Below are positions 18,156 to 28,804 of a DNA stretch of 64,000 bases, piece after piece. Made by a program: the position numbers and the translations under genes. How positions within the stretch are numbered: the first letter of the stretch is position 1; every line of letters begins with the position of its first letter. Below the pieces are notes generated by a model. The model worked only from the letters and a program-made list of their open reading frames with translations, was not told the DNA's origin and searched no databases. The stretch is taken from NCBI GenBank assembly GCA_903847405.1, contig CAINDP010000115.1, forward strand, positions 1 through 64,000, in the 5' to 3' direction. Origin of the DNA: an uncultured Myxococcales bacterium. GTDB taxonomy: Bacteria; Myxococcota_A; UBA9042; DTJE01.

Positions 18156-19613
18156 TCAGCGCACCAGAAGCACCGGGCACCGGGCATTGGCGGCGACGGA
18201 ACTGGCCACGCTGCCCAGCATCCAGCGCGACAGCGCCGACGTGCCGCGGTTCGCCAGCACGATCAGGTCTGCGCCGCGCTGCTCGCCCAACTCCACCAGC
18301 GTGGAAGCCGGTTCGCCCCAGGGGACCAGGACCGTGTATGCGTCGGCCGCCCGGGGCGTGTGCTCGCGGACCAGGTCGTCCAGCCGCTCGGCCGCGTCGA
18401 CTTCCTGCTGGCGCGTCCAGTCCTGGTCCGGCATGGACACGTAGTGCGGGAACAGGGGGCTGACGGTTGGGGGCCGCACCAGCACGTGGCATACCGTCAG
18501 CGTCGCGTCGTCCCGCCGGGCGATGGCGTCGGCGCAACGCAGGGCTTCGACCGATGCTTCCGAGTAGTCCACGGCGACCAGGACGTTGTGGAAGCAATGC
18601 GGCGCCGCGGCGTCGCGGGTGACGGGCCTGGGGACCACCTCGCCGCCCACCAGCAGGCGCTCGACGTGACCGTCGGCGAACCCGACCTCCATCGTCGGGC
18701 GCAGGACCAGGAAATCCCGATGGGTCCTGGACGCGTTCCGACCGCCCCCCATGTCCTGGTTGTTGCCGAACGCCACGTGGACCGTCCGGTAGGCCTTTTC
18801 GTCCTCCAGGAGGTTCCCCGTGACACGGGCGCCCGGGTTCAGGCCGATTCCCAGTTCGCCCACGACCTTTGCGGCGTCGTCCTCCGACAGGGCTGCGATC
18901 ACCTGCTCGCGATAGGGGGCGTCGGCGCACTGGATCGCCGTGACCCGGCCCTTTGAAACGGTCATCGTGACGGGCGAAGGGACGGCGCCCAGGTCGCCGA
19001 TGGACCCGTCGCACACCAGGACGCCCTCGACGGAATCCTCCACCGGAGCGCACCAGATCTCGCCGCAGGGCAGGTTTCCCCAGCCGCCGTCGGTGATCAT
19101 GGTGTCGGTCGCGAACGGCCGATCCGCGATGCCCAGGACGAGGTTGGTCCCTCCCGGCGCGGTCAGCGTGACCCGCGTTGCCCCCTGGAACCGTCGCATG
19201 AGGTCGTGCGCCGCGACGGCCATGGCCTCGTAGTCCACGTCCATCGGGCCTTCCAGGAGCATCGATGCCGTGATCCCCGGCGCGTGCCCGATGCGGCGCG
19301 ACACCTTGGCGATCGCACGCAACAGGTCGATGCGGAACGGCGTTTCCGTGACGCGGCCCTCGAAGCACGTCACCGCGACGTCCACGTCGGGGACCAGCAT
19401 CATCAGGTCTTCGGGGATGTCGTCGAGGGGGCGCTCCGACTCCCGCAGGACGTACCACGACGGACGGGCGCCCAGGGATTCCGCGGCCGCGCGGAAGGCC
19501 TCGCCAACCAGGAGGGTCGCGTCGTCCGTGACCACCAGGAAGTTTTCGCCCTCGCGCAGTTCCAGGATCTGGGTCAGTGCTGCCTTCGCATTCCGGATCA
19601 GCCGCTCGTCCAT
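18156..19613 (-). CDS. M29-like aminopeptidase fused to universal stress protein domain
   Basis: A 485-residue two-domain protein. Residues 1-340 resemble metal-dependent M29 aminopeptidases (aminopeptidase T class): a conserved Glu in EDEKAYRTVHVAFGNN, a Gly-rich GGGRN segment, and the ligand pair in SRTHRDFL. Residues ~345-485 are a UspA domain: NVLVAVDYSEASVEALRCA at its start and the nucleotide-binding G-x2-G-x9-G(S) region near LANRGTSALSRWMLGSVASSVAANA, ending CPVLLVR. The ATG at 19611-19613 follows GGGAGGAGGCG. Fusing a peptidase to a stress-nucleotide sensor suggests regulated peptide turnover. It heads an apparent operon with NfeD and the slipin. Confidence 0.82.
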   Translation of the reverse strand: MDERLIRNAKAALTQILELREGENFLVVTDDATLLVGEAFRAAAESLGARPSWYVLRESERPLDDIPEDLMMLVPDVDVAVTCFEGRVTETPFRIDLLRAIAKVSRRIGHAPGITASMLLEGPMDVDYEAMAVAAHDLMRRFQGATRVTLTAPGGTNLVLGIADRPFATDTMITDGGWGNLPCGEIWCAPVEDSVEGVLVCDGSIGDLGAVPSPVTMTVSKGRVTAIQCADAPYREQVIAALSEDDAAKVVGELGIGLNPGARVTGNLLEDEKAYRTVHVAFGNNQDMGGGRNASRTHRDFLVLRPTMEVGFADGHVERLLVGGEVVPRPVTRDAAAPHCFHNVLVAVDYSEASVEALRCADAIARRDDATLTVCHVLVRPPTVSPLFPHYVSMPDQDWTRQQEVDAAERLDDLVREHTPRAADAYTVLVPWGEPASTLVELGEQRGADLIVLANRGTSALSRWMLGSVASSVAANARCPVLLVR

Positions 19614-19767
19614 GATCGCCTCCTCCCTGGGAAGGGAACGGACGCCGTCGTCCGTGGCCGTTCGCACCTTTCGTACCGTCAAATCATTGTGCCCCTGCGG
19701 TGTGGGGGAGGCAAGCGCCGAACGCGGCGCGCCTCGCTGCATGGCGGGTCTGCCGGTCCCCCGTTGG

Positions 19768-19820
19768 GGAAAATGGGGACAGACACCATTTCGCGAAAAT
19801 GGTGTCTGTCCCCATTTTCC
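19768..19820 (+). repeat. REP-like palindrome, perfect 24-bp arms
   Basis: Arms 19768-19791 and 19797-19820 are perfect reverse complements around a 5-bp centre (CGCGA); the core is ATGGGGACAGACACC. It sits between the promoter side of the M29-Usp gene and the lon stop codon. Related copies are at 32400-32441, 40289-40340 and 45631-45655. Confidence 0.92.
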
Positions 19821-19855
19821 GGTCAGGCGTGCGGTGGAATCGAAAGCGCGGTGCG

Positions 19856-22351
<2,496 letters not shown>

Positions 22352-22393
22352 CTTGTCAGGCTCCGTCGCGCCCGGTTTGGGCAACTGCCGAAA

Positions 22394-22422
22394 AGAATGG
22401 ACACGTCAGCGCGAAAATCAAG
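22394..22422 (-). promoter_or_regulatory. Candidate heat-shock-type promoter of lon
   Basis: On the minus strand CTTGATT is followed after about 14 bp by TCCATTCT, resembling the sigma-32 pattern CTTGAAA-N(11-16)-CCCATNT. It overlaps the end of the DsbA-like gene and is 43 bp before the lon ATG. The match is partial. Confidence 0.35.
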
Positions 22423-23320
22423 GCTGGTTGAACTCCGTGGCCAGGGGAGACGCCATAAAAGTTGCCGCCTTGTCCGCCAGGTTCGCCTTGACCCGCTCGA
22501 TCCGTGCGTCCTTCAGGGATTTTCCCTGGGCCATCAGGCCGTCCACCTGCTGGATTTCGCGCTGGACCATCTGCTTGATGGACTCGTACGACGCCCAGCC
22601 CACCTGCATCTGGCCATTGATGAAGAAGGACGGGGTTCCCGCCGCGCCCATCTGGGTGGCGGCGTTGCCCTCGGCCTTCGCGCGGGCCCGGACCGACATA
22701 TCCAGATAGTCCTTGTTGAACTTCGCGGGATCCAGGCCGACCTGCTGGGCGAAGCGCGTCAGCGAGGCCTCGTCCAGCGAGCCCTGGTTCTGGAACAGAA
22801 GGTCCGCGTACGCGTCGAACTTGCCCTGGCGCGCGGCGGCCATCGATGCGGCGGCGGCGTTCCAGGCGTTGCGGTGCATGTCCAGGGGGTTCTGCTTGAA
22901 GACCATCCGCACCTGGCCGGGGAAGTCGTCGGCCAGGGCACGCAGGGGCTCGTAGGCGCGCTTGCAGACCGGGCACTGGAAGTCGGACACCTCCAGCACG
23001 ATGACCTTCGCGGTCGCGGGACCCTTGGCAGGGCTGGGGTCGTTTGCCGGCTTCGTGCCGGGCGGAACCGGGTACTGGGGCGGCGGCGGCGGGGGGGGCG
23101 GCGGCCGATCGCCCTCCACGCGGAAGATCGCCGGAGGCTGCCCGGGGGCGGGCGGCGGTTGCGGCGGCCTCGGGGCCTGGACTGCCGGCGCCGGCGCCGA
23201 CGCGACCTCGGCGGCGGGTGCCTGGGACGAGGCGCCCCCGCCGGACGCGGTGAAACGCCCCAGGGCGAAGAATCCCGCGGCAACCAGCAGGAACGCGACG
23301 ACGAGTGCGGCCGTTTTCAT
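22418..23320 (-). CDS. DsbA-like thiol-disulfide oxidoreductase with Pro-rich linker
   Basis: A 300-residue exported protein. An N-terminal membrane anchor or signal (TAALVVAFLLVAAGFFALG) is followed by a ~70-residue Ala/Pro linker including a run of nine prolines, then a DsbA/thioredoxin_4 domain: VIVLEVSDFQCPVCKRAYEPL with the CPVC active site, a helical insert, and the cis-Pro loop AAGTPSFFINGQ. These enzymes introduce or rearrange disulfides in the periplasm, relevant here because many neighbouring lipoproteins are Cys-rich. The ATG at 23318-23320 has GGAGGATCC before it. Confidence 0.88.
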   Translation of the reverse strand: MKTAALVVAFLLVAAGFFALGRFTASGGGASSQAPAAEVASAPAPAVQAPRPPQPPPAPGQPPAIFRVEGDRPPPPPPPPPQYPVPPGTKPANDPSPAKGPATAKVIVLEVSDFQCPVCKRAYEPLRALADDFPGQVRMVFKQNPLDMHRNAWNAAAASMAAARQGKFDAYADLLFQNQGSLDEASLTRFAQQVGLDPAKFNKDYLDMSVRARAKAEGNAATQMGAAGTPSFFINGQMQVGWASYESIKQMVQREIQQVDGLMAQGKSLKDARIERVKANLADKAATFMASPLATEFNQP

Positions 23321-23390
23321 GGATCCTCCCATTCGAACTCTGGATGCTTATCATGCGACTTCCCGCGGGATCAAGTAATCCGCGGGGGTG

Positions 23391-23413
23391 TCCGATGTTC
23401 CGGGGACATCGGA
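23391..23413 (+). other. Short hairpin in divergent intergenic region
   Basis: TCCGATGT (23391-23398) and ACATCGGA (23406-23413) are perfect inverted arms around a 7-bp loop, 25 bp before the TlpA-like GTG. A second, 7-bp inverted pair (CCGCGGG type) lies just upstream. These could be an operator or mRNA leader hairpin. Confidence 0.45.
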
Positions 23414-23438
23414 GGTGCCCGGTACCTGGGGGGGGACA

Positions 23439-23984
23439 GTGAAGGAACGACTGGCAACGGTGATTCGGTGGGTGCTGATCGGCGTGGCGGTGGTGCTGCT
23501 GGTGCGCGGTGCGTCGGGCGGGTGTTCGACGCTGCCGGCGGTCGGGTCCCCGGCGCCAGGCTTCGCGGTACCTGATGCGTGGGGCGGTGGGACGTGGTCG
23601 CTGGAGGCCTTCCAGGGGGCGCCCGTGGTCCTGGTGTTCTTCGCGACGTGGTGCCCGTCGTGCCGCGAGGAACTGCCCGAGGTGACGAAGGCGCTGGCGG
23701 CGTGGCCGGCATTGAAGGTGCTGCTGCTGAGCGACGAGGCACCGCAGCACGTGGGGACCTGGCTGAAGGGCCACGGGTACGCGATCGCGGCCGGGGGCGC
23801 CGCCGGTCCGGCCTGGCAGGCGTATGGCGTCCGGGTGGTGCCGTCGGTCGTCGTCGTGGGGGCGGACGGGAACGTCGCCTACGCGGGACAGGGCGGATCG
23901 GCGTTGACGGACGCGCTGAACGTGGCCCGGAAAGGAATGGCCGAGGGCGCAGCCCCTGCCGACGCCGTCGCCTCCGGCCGGTAG
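23439..23984 (+). CDS. TlpA/ResA-like thioredoxin family protein
   Basis: A 181-residue membrane-anchored thioredoxin-fold protein: an N-terminal helix (VIRWVLIGVAVVLLVRG), then AVGSPAPGFAVPDAWGG, the active site FFATWCPSCREEL and the cis-Pro loop VRVVPSVVVV. It probably reduces periplasmic disulfides (heme-protein or general). I choose the GTG at 23439, after a GGGGGGGAC stretch, because the preceding in-frame residues are Pro/Gly-rich and non-conserved. It is divergent from the DsbA-like oxidase, pairing oxidising and reducing activities. Confidence 0.86.
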   Translation: MKERLATVIRWVLIGVAVVLLVRGASGGCSTLPAVGSPAPGFAVPDAWGGGTWSLEAFQGAPVVLVFFATWCPSCREELPEVTKALAAWPALKVLLLSDEAPQHVGTWLKGHGYAIAAGGAAGPAWQAYGVRVVPSVVVVGADGNVAYAGQGGSALTDALNVARKGMAEGAAPADAVASGR

Positions 23985-24225
23985 TCGGGCACACGGGGGG
24001 AGAGGCAGGCGTCCGGAAGAAATTGATGGGGTGTTGGAGGAATCAAGAAGGAGGAAAACATGTCTACCGGAGCGCCTGCCATTGCACCCCATCCGGATCA
24101 ATGAATGCAGATCGACGACCGAAAATTCCACCGGGAGCGGGCAAGGTGCGGGAAAATGGGCCGACGCGGGTCTTTCGAGGCGGGGTGAGGGAGGGTTCGG
24201 GGGCTCGGGACGGGAGGCTGGGAGC

Positions 24226-25824
24226 GTGAAGGGCGAAGCGGGCGAGCGGGTGCTGGGGCGGTTCCGGCTGGAGCATCCCATCGGCGAGGGCGGTTTCGGG
24301 TGCGTGTTCCTGGGGCGCCAGGACGCGCTGGACCGGGAGGTGGCCATCAAGGCGGCCCGGCCCGGGCGGCGGGACGACGACGGCGTCCGGGAGCGGTTCC
24401 GCCGCGAAGCCCTGCTGGTGGCCGGCATCAACCATCCGAACGTCGTCACCTACCATGACTTTGGCGTGGACGAGGACGGGGACCTGGTCCTGGTGATGGA
24501 GCACCTGCAGGGATGCAGCCTGCTGGACGTCCTGCGACGCCGGCGGCCGGTGCCCCTGGCCGACGTGGCCCGGTGGATGGCCGACGCGGCGGCGGGGCTC
24601 CACGAGGCCCACGCCCGGGGGCTGGTCCACCGGGACGTCAAGCCGTCGAACCTGTTCCTGGTAGCGCCCGGGACGCGGTCCGAGCGCCTGAAGGTCATCG
24701 ATTTCGGGATCCTGCTGGCGGACCGGCAGGCGCACCCGGAACTGGTGGACCTGACGCGCAGCGACGCCTTCATCGGGACCCCGGAATACGTGGCTCCGGA
24801 AATGATGCTGGGGCGGAACCTCGACGGCCGGGCCGACCAGTACGCGCTGGCCCTGGTGGCCTTCGAACTGATTGCCGGACGCCGGCCGTTCCCTCCGGCC
24901 GACGACGGCGGGTTGCTGATCCGCCTGTCCGAACGGCCCGAGGCGCTGGACTTCCGGGACACGGGACGTCGGGTGCCGCCTGCGGTTTCCGCGGCGCTGT
25001 GGAAGGCGCTGTCGCCGTCGCCCGCCGAGCGCTTTCCGACGATCACGGCCTTCGGCGACGCCTTGCGCGACGCGGTGGCGGGGTTCGACGAGGAGGGGCA
25101 CGGGGATCGGACCCGGATCGTGCGGGACGCGGCGTCGGATCCGACGCGGACCCTTTCGACGGTGGACGAGGAGCAGGCGGGGGCCGGCGCGGACGCCCGA
25201 CGGACACCGAACGGCGCGCCCCGGGGGAAGCCGGCCTTGCGGCGTGCGGCCTGGCCGGCGGCGGGACTCCTGGTGGCGGGGCTGGCGGTCGGGGTGTGGC
25301 TGGCCGTTCCCGGCGCCGGGTCGAACGCATCGAACGGGGATGCGGCGGTTGTCGCGGGGATCGAACCGGCGAACGCGGCTGTCGTGGCGGTTCCCCCGCC
25401 TGCGGTGCCGTCCGCCGACGCCCCGGCAGCGGTGGCGGTGGCAGCGGCAGCGGCGCCGATCCCGTCCGTCCCTGCGAAACCGGTTCCCGACCTGTCCCTC
25501 CGCGTTGCGCAGCCCCGGTCCCGCCCGCCGTCGTCCGAGTCCGCGGCGCGCGTCGAACCGGCGTCGGCCGCGGTCCAGGACGCGGCGCCCCCGGTCGCGA
25601 TCCAGGCGCGGGAACCGGAAGCCGGCATCCTGGCGCTGAACGCCCATCCCTGGGCGGAGGTCGAGGTCGACGGTCGTGCCGTGGGGCGGACGCCCATCCT
25701 GTCCTACAAGGCTGCGGCCGGGAGCCACCGGATCGAATTCCGCCACCCGTCGCTGGGGACGCAGGTCGTGACCCGGAACCTGGCGGCGGGGACGAAGGAG
25801 GTGGTGTCGGTGCGGTTCGAGTAG
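24226..25824 (+). CDS. Ser/Thr protein kinase with C-terminal PEGA domain
   Basis: A 532-residue Hanks kinase. Kinase motifs: IGEGGFGCVFLGRQ, VAIKAAR, HRDVKPSN near residue 135, DFGILL and GTPEYVAPEMM. A transmembrane helix (about 342-365) separates it from a long Ala/Pro-rich periplasmic linker and a PEGA domain (LNAHPWAEVEVDGRAVGRTP), a small surface beta-domain common in myxobacterial kinases. I choose the GTG at 24226, which follows GGGAGGCTGGGAG; an upstream GTG at 24031 in the same frame cannot be excluded, and the 241-bp gap before it otherwise holds nothing recognisable. Confidence 0.88.
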   Translation: MKGEAGERVLGRFRLEHPIGEGGFGCVFLGRQDALDREVAIKAARPGRRDDDGVRERFRREALLVAGINHPNVVTYHDFGVDEDGDLVLVMEHLQGCSLLDVLRRRRPVPLADVARWMADAAAGLHEAHARGLVHRDVKPSNLFLVAPGTRSERLKVIDFGILLADRQAHPELVDLTRSDAFIGTPEYVAPEMMLGRNLDGRADQYALALVAFELIAGRRPFPPADDGGLLIRLSERPEALDFRDTGRRVPPAVSAALWKALSPSPAERFPTITAFGDALRDAVAGFDEEGHGDRTRIVRDAASDPTRTLSTVDEEQAGAGADARRTPNGAPRGKPALRRAAWPAAGLLVAGLAVGVWLAVPGAGSNASNGDAAVVAGIEPANAAVVAVPPPAVPSADAPAAVAVAAAAAPIPSVPAKPVPDLSLRVAQPRSRPPSSESAARVEPASAAVQDAAPPVAIQAREPEAGILALNAHPWAEVEVDGRAVGRTPILSYKAAAGSHRIEFRHPSLGTQVVTRNLAAGTKEVVSVRFE

Positions 25825-25837
25825 GGGGCCGGCGAGG

Positions 25838-26074
25838 TCAGGCCTTTCGCCAGGTCTTGATCGCGATGGCCACGCCCGAGGACACCATGAACAGCCCGCC
25901 GAACGCGAACGTGTACGCCGCGTGGATTTCCTGATCGTTGGAGCCCAGGAAGTAGAACCGCCACGCCGCGACGAACAGCGGGATCGACGCGGACATGATG
26001 ACCAGGGCAACGCGTTTCATGTCGCGCTGCGAATGGGGGACCAGGACGTCCGAGTGCTCGTGCTGTTCGCTCAC
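25838..26074 (-). CDS. Small two-helix membrane protein
   Basis: A 78-residue protein with two hydrophobic segments (VALVIMSASIPLFVAAWRFYFL and AYTFAFGGLFMVSSGVAIAI) and a His-containing N terminus. I do not recognise a family. It starts 21 bp after the stop of the upstream 163-residue gene, so the two are probably co-transcribed. Coding support is its membrane-protein composition and a TCCTCGGAGGAATCC-like region before the ATG. Confidence 0.6.
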   Translation of the reverse strand: MSEQHEHSDVLVPHSQRDMKRVALVIMSASIPLFVAAWRFYFLGSNDQEIHAAYTFAFGGLFMVSSGVAIAIKTWRKA

Positions 26075-26095
26075 GGGATTCCTCCGAGGAATGGC

Positions 26096-26587
26096 TCAGT
26101 CGTCTGCATCGCCCCAGACCAGTTCCATGTTCTGGCGGCCGCCATCGGGCGGCGGGCTGCCGGCGACCGGGGCCTTGACGCCTGCGCGGCCGGCCGCCGC
26201 TTCGGCGTGTTCTACCATGCGACGGGTCCTTCGCGCCAGAGCGTCGATGGAGCCTTCCAGCGCCGCGATGCGCTCCTGAAGGGGCGAACGGGCCGACGCC
26301 AGCAGCCGATCGGCGATTCCCAGGCGATCGGGCCCGGGGCCGGGGGATGGGGCCGGAACCCCGGCCATCGACGCAGTTGCCACCAGCCCGTCCAGGCGCC
26401 GGGCCAGCGTGAACGCGGACTTCCGTTCGGCGACGCGGCGGGGGCCCTTCAGCGCCAGCCAGGCCGCCATCAGCAGGCGGCGCGCCTCGGGACGCAGGTC
26501 GCGCGGCAGGAGTCCCCGGTCCAGGGCGGCAGCCAGATCCCGGGCCACGAGGTCCAGCAGGATCCACGGCGAGTCGGTGTCGTTCAC
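26096..26587 (-). CDS. Hypothetical helical protein
   Basis: A 163-residue, Ala/Arg/Leu-rich soluble protein of unknown function, predicted helical with a possible coiled coil at residues ~100-130 (LQERIAALEGSIDALARRTRRM) and a disordered Pro/Gly tail ending MELVWGDADD. No signal peptide or motif is visible. It is divergent from the YjbQ gene and upstream of the small membrane protein gene. Confidence 0.6.
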   Translation of the reverse strand: MNDTDSPWILLDLVARDLAAALDRGLLPRDLRPEARRLLMAAWLALKGPRRVAERKSAFTLARRLDGLVATASMAGVPAPSPGPGPDRLGIADRLLASARSPLQERIAALEGSIDALARRTRRMVEHAEAAAGRAGVKAPVAGSPPPDGGRQNMELVWGDADD

Positions 26588-26652
26588 GGCCCGTAGTGTA
26601 CGACCGCGGGGGTGATTCTGCTACACTCGCCCCGTCTTGGGAGCGGCATGCG

Positions 26653-27066
26653 ATGACGAGGTTCGAGGTTCTAACGACCCAGGCCGAGGAAACCGTGGAC
26701 ATCACCGCGCAGGTGGTCGACGCGGCAGCCCGATCGGGGCTGGCCGAAGGTGCCCTGCTGGTCTGGTGCCCCCACACCACGGCTGCCATCTTCGTCAATG
26801 AAGGCCACGACCCGGACGTGCTGCACGACATCGCCCTGGTCCTGGGGCGCCTGGCGCCGCAGGGACTGGCCTACCGGCACGGCGAGGGGAACTCGCCCGC
26901 CCACCTGAAGTCGCTGCTGGCCGGGTGCAGCGTGACCCTCCCGGTGTCGGAAGGGCGCCTGGCTTTGGGTACGTGGCAGCGCGTCTTCTTCGCGGATTTT
27001 GACGGCCCCCGGACGCGGCAGGTCTGGGTGCAGCCGCTGGCAGGTGCGGCTTCCGAAGTGCCCTGA
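26653..27066 (+). CDS. YjbQ family protein (UPF0047)
   Basis: A 137-residue single-domain protein of the secondary thiamine-phosphate-synthase/YjbQ family. Conserved features are the central CPHTTAAIFVNEGHDPDV with its His/Thr cluster, HGEGNSPAHLKSLLAG and the C-terminal LGTWQRVFFADFDGPRTRQVWV. Members form trimers with a His-rich metal-like pocket; physiological role is uncertain. Length is typical. A weak -10-like TACACT lies about 30 bp upstream. Confidence 0.92.
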   Translation: MTRFEVLTTQAEETVDITAQVVDAAARSGLAEGALLVWCPHTTAAIFVNEGHDPDVLHDIALVLGRLAPQGLAYRHGEGNSPAHLKSLLAGCSVTLPVSEGRLALGTWQRVFFADFDGPRTRQVWVQPLAGAASEVP

Positions 27067-27084
27067 CAGGGAAAAGGTAAATCA

Positions 27085-27588
27085 ATGGCGGATCCGAAGA
27101 AGCCTGCCCTGGGCGACGTGATCGAGGTTCGGTGCCGTTTCTGCAGGCTGAACCTGGATGCGAACGTGTCGGCCCTGGGGCCGGACGGGGCCATCGTGAA
27201 GGTCCAGTGCCGTACGTGCCGCCACTTCCAGGATTTCAAGGCGCCCAAGCCCGTCGAGGACCAGCGCGCGGCCCTGATCAAGAAGGTCATGAAGATCGCC
27301 GAACGGCACACCCAGGGCACGTCCGATCGCAAGACGCCGTCGTCCACGACCGCTTCCCTGACGCCCGAGGCCGTGGCCAAGGCGCTGTGGGACGAGGCGA
27401 CGAAGGACGCCAATCCGTTGAAGAGCAAGATCTACGACAAGCACCGGTCCTTCGGCGTGGACGATCTGATCCACCACAAGGGCATGGGGCTGGGCGTGGT
27501 TCGCGAGGCGGATGACGTGTCGGTGCTGGTCCTGTTCCGCGAAGGATTCGTCCGCCTGCCGCACGACCAGCCCCGCGAAGACGAGTAG
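27085..27588 (+). CDS. Zinc-ribbon protein with C-terminal Tudor/CarD-like motif
   Basis: A 167-residue protein. The N terminus has two Cys pairs (CRFCRLNL ... CRTCRHFQ) forming a probable zinc ribbon; the C terminus has DDLIHHKGMGLGVVREADDVSVLVLFREGFVRLPH, which resembles the short beta-barrel (F-x-x-G-D-x-V-x-H-x-x-x-G-x-G-x-V) found in CarD/TRCF/UvrD-tail domains that contact RNA polymerase. The middle is helical and basic. A transcription-associated role is an inference; no named family is assigned. It starts 18 bp after YjbQ. Confidence 0.7.
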   Translation: MADPKKPALGDVIEVRCRFCRLNLDANVSALGPDGAIVKVQCRTCRHFQDFKAPKPVEDQRAALIKKVMKIAERHTQGTSDRKTPSSTTASLTPEAVAKALWDEATKDANPLKSKIYDKHRSFGVDDLIHHKGMGLGVVREADDVSVLVLFREGFVRLPHDQPREDE

Positions 27589-27613
27589 GATCGAACCAGC
27601 GGAGGGAAGGACC

Positions 27614-28783
27614 ATGAACCGGTGGGTAGCGGTCTGGATCGTCGCCTGGGGGTTGCCGGCCGGCGTCGGGTGCTTCACGGACGAGGGCGGGGCGGGGACC
27701 CGGGACGTGCCGCGCGCCGAGGACGTGACCGACGTGCCGGTCCAGTGGGACACGCCGCCGCAGCAGGACCTTCCGGACGCGTTCGACGTGCCGCCGGCCG
27801 AGGATCTGCAGGACGTGCCGGTCCAGTGGGACACGCCGCCGATGCAGGACCTCCCGGACACGTTCGACGTGCCGCCTGCCGAGGATCTGCCAGACGTCCT
27901 CGACGTGCCGCCGGACGCAGGGCCCTTGCCGGAACGCCTGATCCTGGACCCGGCCTCCCTGACGTTCTTCGACCTGCCCATCAACTCGATCCGCGGGGCG
28001 GTTTCGGGGTACGACGCCGCGGCCAGGACGTGCGTCACCATCGTCTGGGACTACTCGAACACCGCGCACGACCTGGTTCCCTGGTGCGACGAGTTCGGGG
28101 CGGGCTTCCCCTACGTGCTCGTCGTCCGGGACACCGACGGGCCCTGCGGGCAGTGGGACTACAGCGCCAATGTCACCGCGACGGCTGCCGAGGGTTGCGT
28201 GCAGTTCCAGGGCCTGGGGATCGGGGCGCTGGACCTGGTGGACGTGGCGGTCACCGTGGACAACCCGGCCGGCGGCCAGACGATCATCGAGGCCCGCAAC
28301 CGCGCGACGTTTGCGCCGAAGCCGGTCAGCCTGGGCCTGCGGTACGTCAGCGACGTTCCAGGAGACGTGTACATCCAGACGGGCGACGACTACGGCCTGC
28401 CGGCCTGGGTCCAGGTGCTGGGCCCGGACGGGAACGCGCGCCTGCTGTTCGACCGGTGCGACGTGCCCTCGTGCGAGGCCCCCGGGGCGGGCGTTTGCGG
28501 CATCGCGTTCCACACCGTCCGCAACGTGACGGGCGGGACCTACCGCGGGCAGGCATGGGTGACCTGGGACGGGAAGTTCCGGGTGATGGACGAGGTCGGC
28601 CAGTGCCGGAAGGCCGAGGTCGCTGCGGCGGGGGCGTACACGTTGCGGGCCTGCTTCGGCTGGGCGACGGTGGACAGCCCCGGCGGCGCGGGGCCCGACG
28701 TGAAGGACCCGCAGTGCCTCGACGTTCCGTTCACCCTTCCGGGCGACACACAGGTCGTCGTGGTCGCGGACTTCGGCGGCTAG
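27614..28783 (+). CDS. Lipoprotein with duplicated DVP linker
   Basis: A 389-residue predicted lipoprotein. The signal peptide ends in the lipobox LPAGVGC. A ~75-residue Asp/Val/Pro linker follows that contains two near-identical copies of a ~27-residue unit beginning DVPVQWDTPP. The ~270-residue C-terminal domain is beta-rich with paired Cys (TCVTIVWDYSNT, VPWCDEFGAG, GPCGQWDYSANV) and is of unknown function. The ATG has GGAGGGAAGG in front. The Asp-rich linker probably spaces the domain from the outer membrane. Confidence 0.78.
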   Translation: MNRWVAVWIVAWGLPAGVGCFTDEGGAGTRDVPRAEDVTDVPVQWDTPPQQDLPDAFDVPPAEDLQDVPVQWDTPPMQDLPDTFDVPPAEDLPDVLDVPPDAGPLPERLILDPASLTFFDLPINSIRGAVSGYDAAARTCVTIVWDYSNTAHDLVPWCDEFGAGFPYVLVVRDTDGPCGQWDYSANVTATAAEGCVQFQGLGIGALDLVDVAVTVDNPAGGQTIIEARNRATFAPKPVSLGLRYVSDVPGDVYIQTGDDYGLPAWVQVLGPDGNARLLFDRCDVPSCEAPGAGVCGIAFHTVRNVTGGTYRGQAWVTWDGKFRVMDEVGQCRKAEVAAAGAYTLRACFGWATVDSPGGAGPDVKDPQCLDVPFTLPGDTQVVVVADFGG

Positions 28784-28804
28784 GTTCGGGGCCTGCCGGC
28801 CGCG

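Noticed and set aside
23348-23359. TTATCATGCGAC shared with 621-632 upstream of ftsH as a common operator
   Set aside because: A 12-base match between two sites is expected by chance in 64 kb; only the local palindrome at 616-628 is noted.
24031-24225. N-terminal extension of the PEGA kinase from GTG 24031
   Set aside because: The extra residues are basic and low-complexity with no domain; a better-placed GTG with a ribosome-binding site is at 24226.
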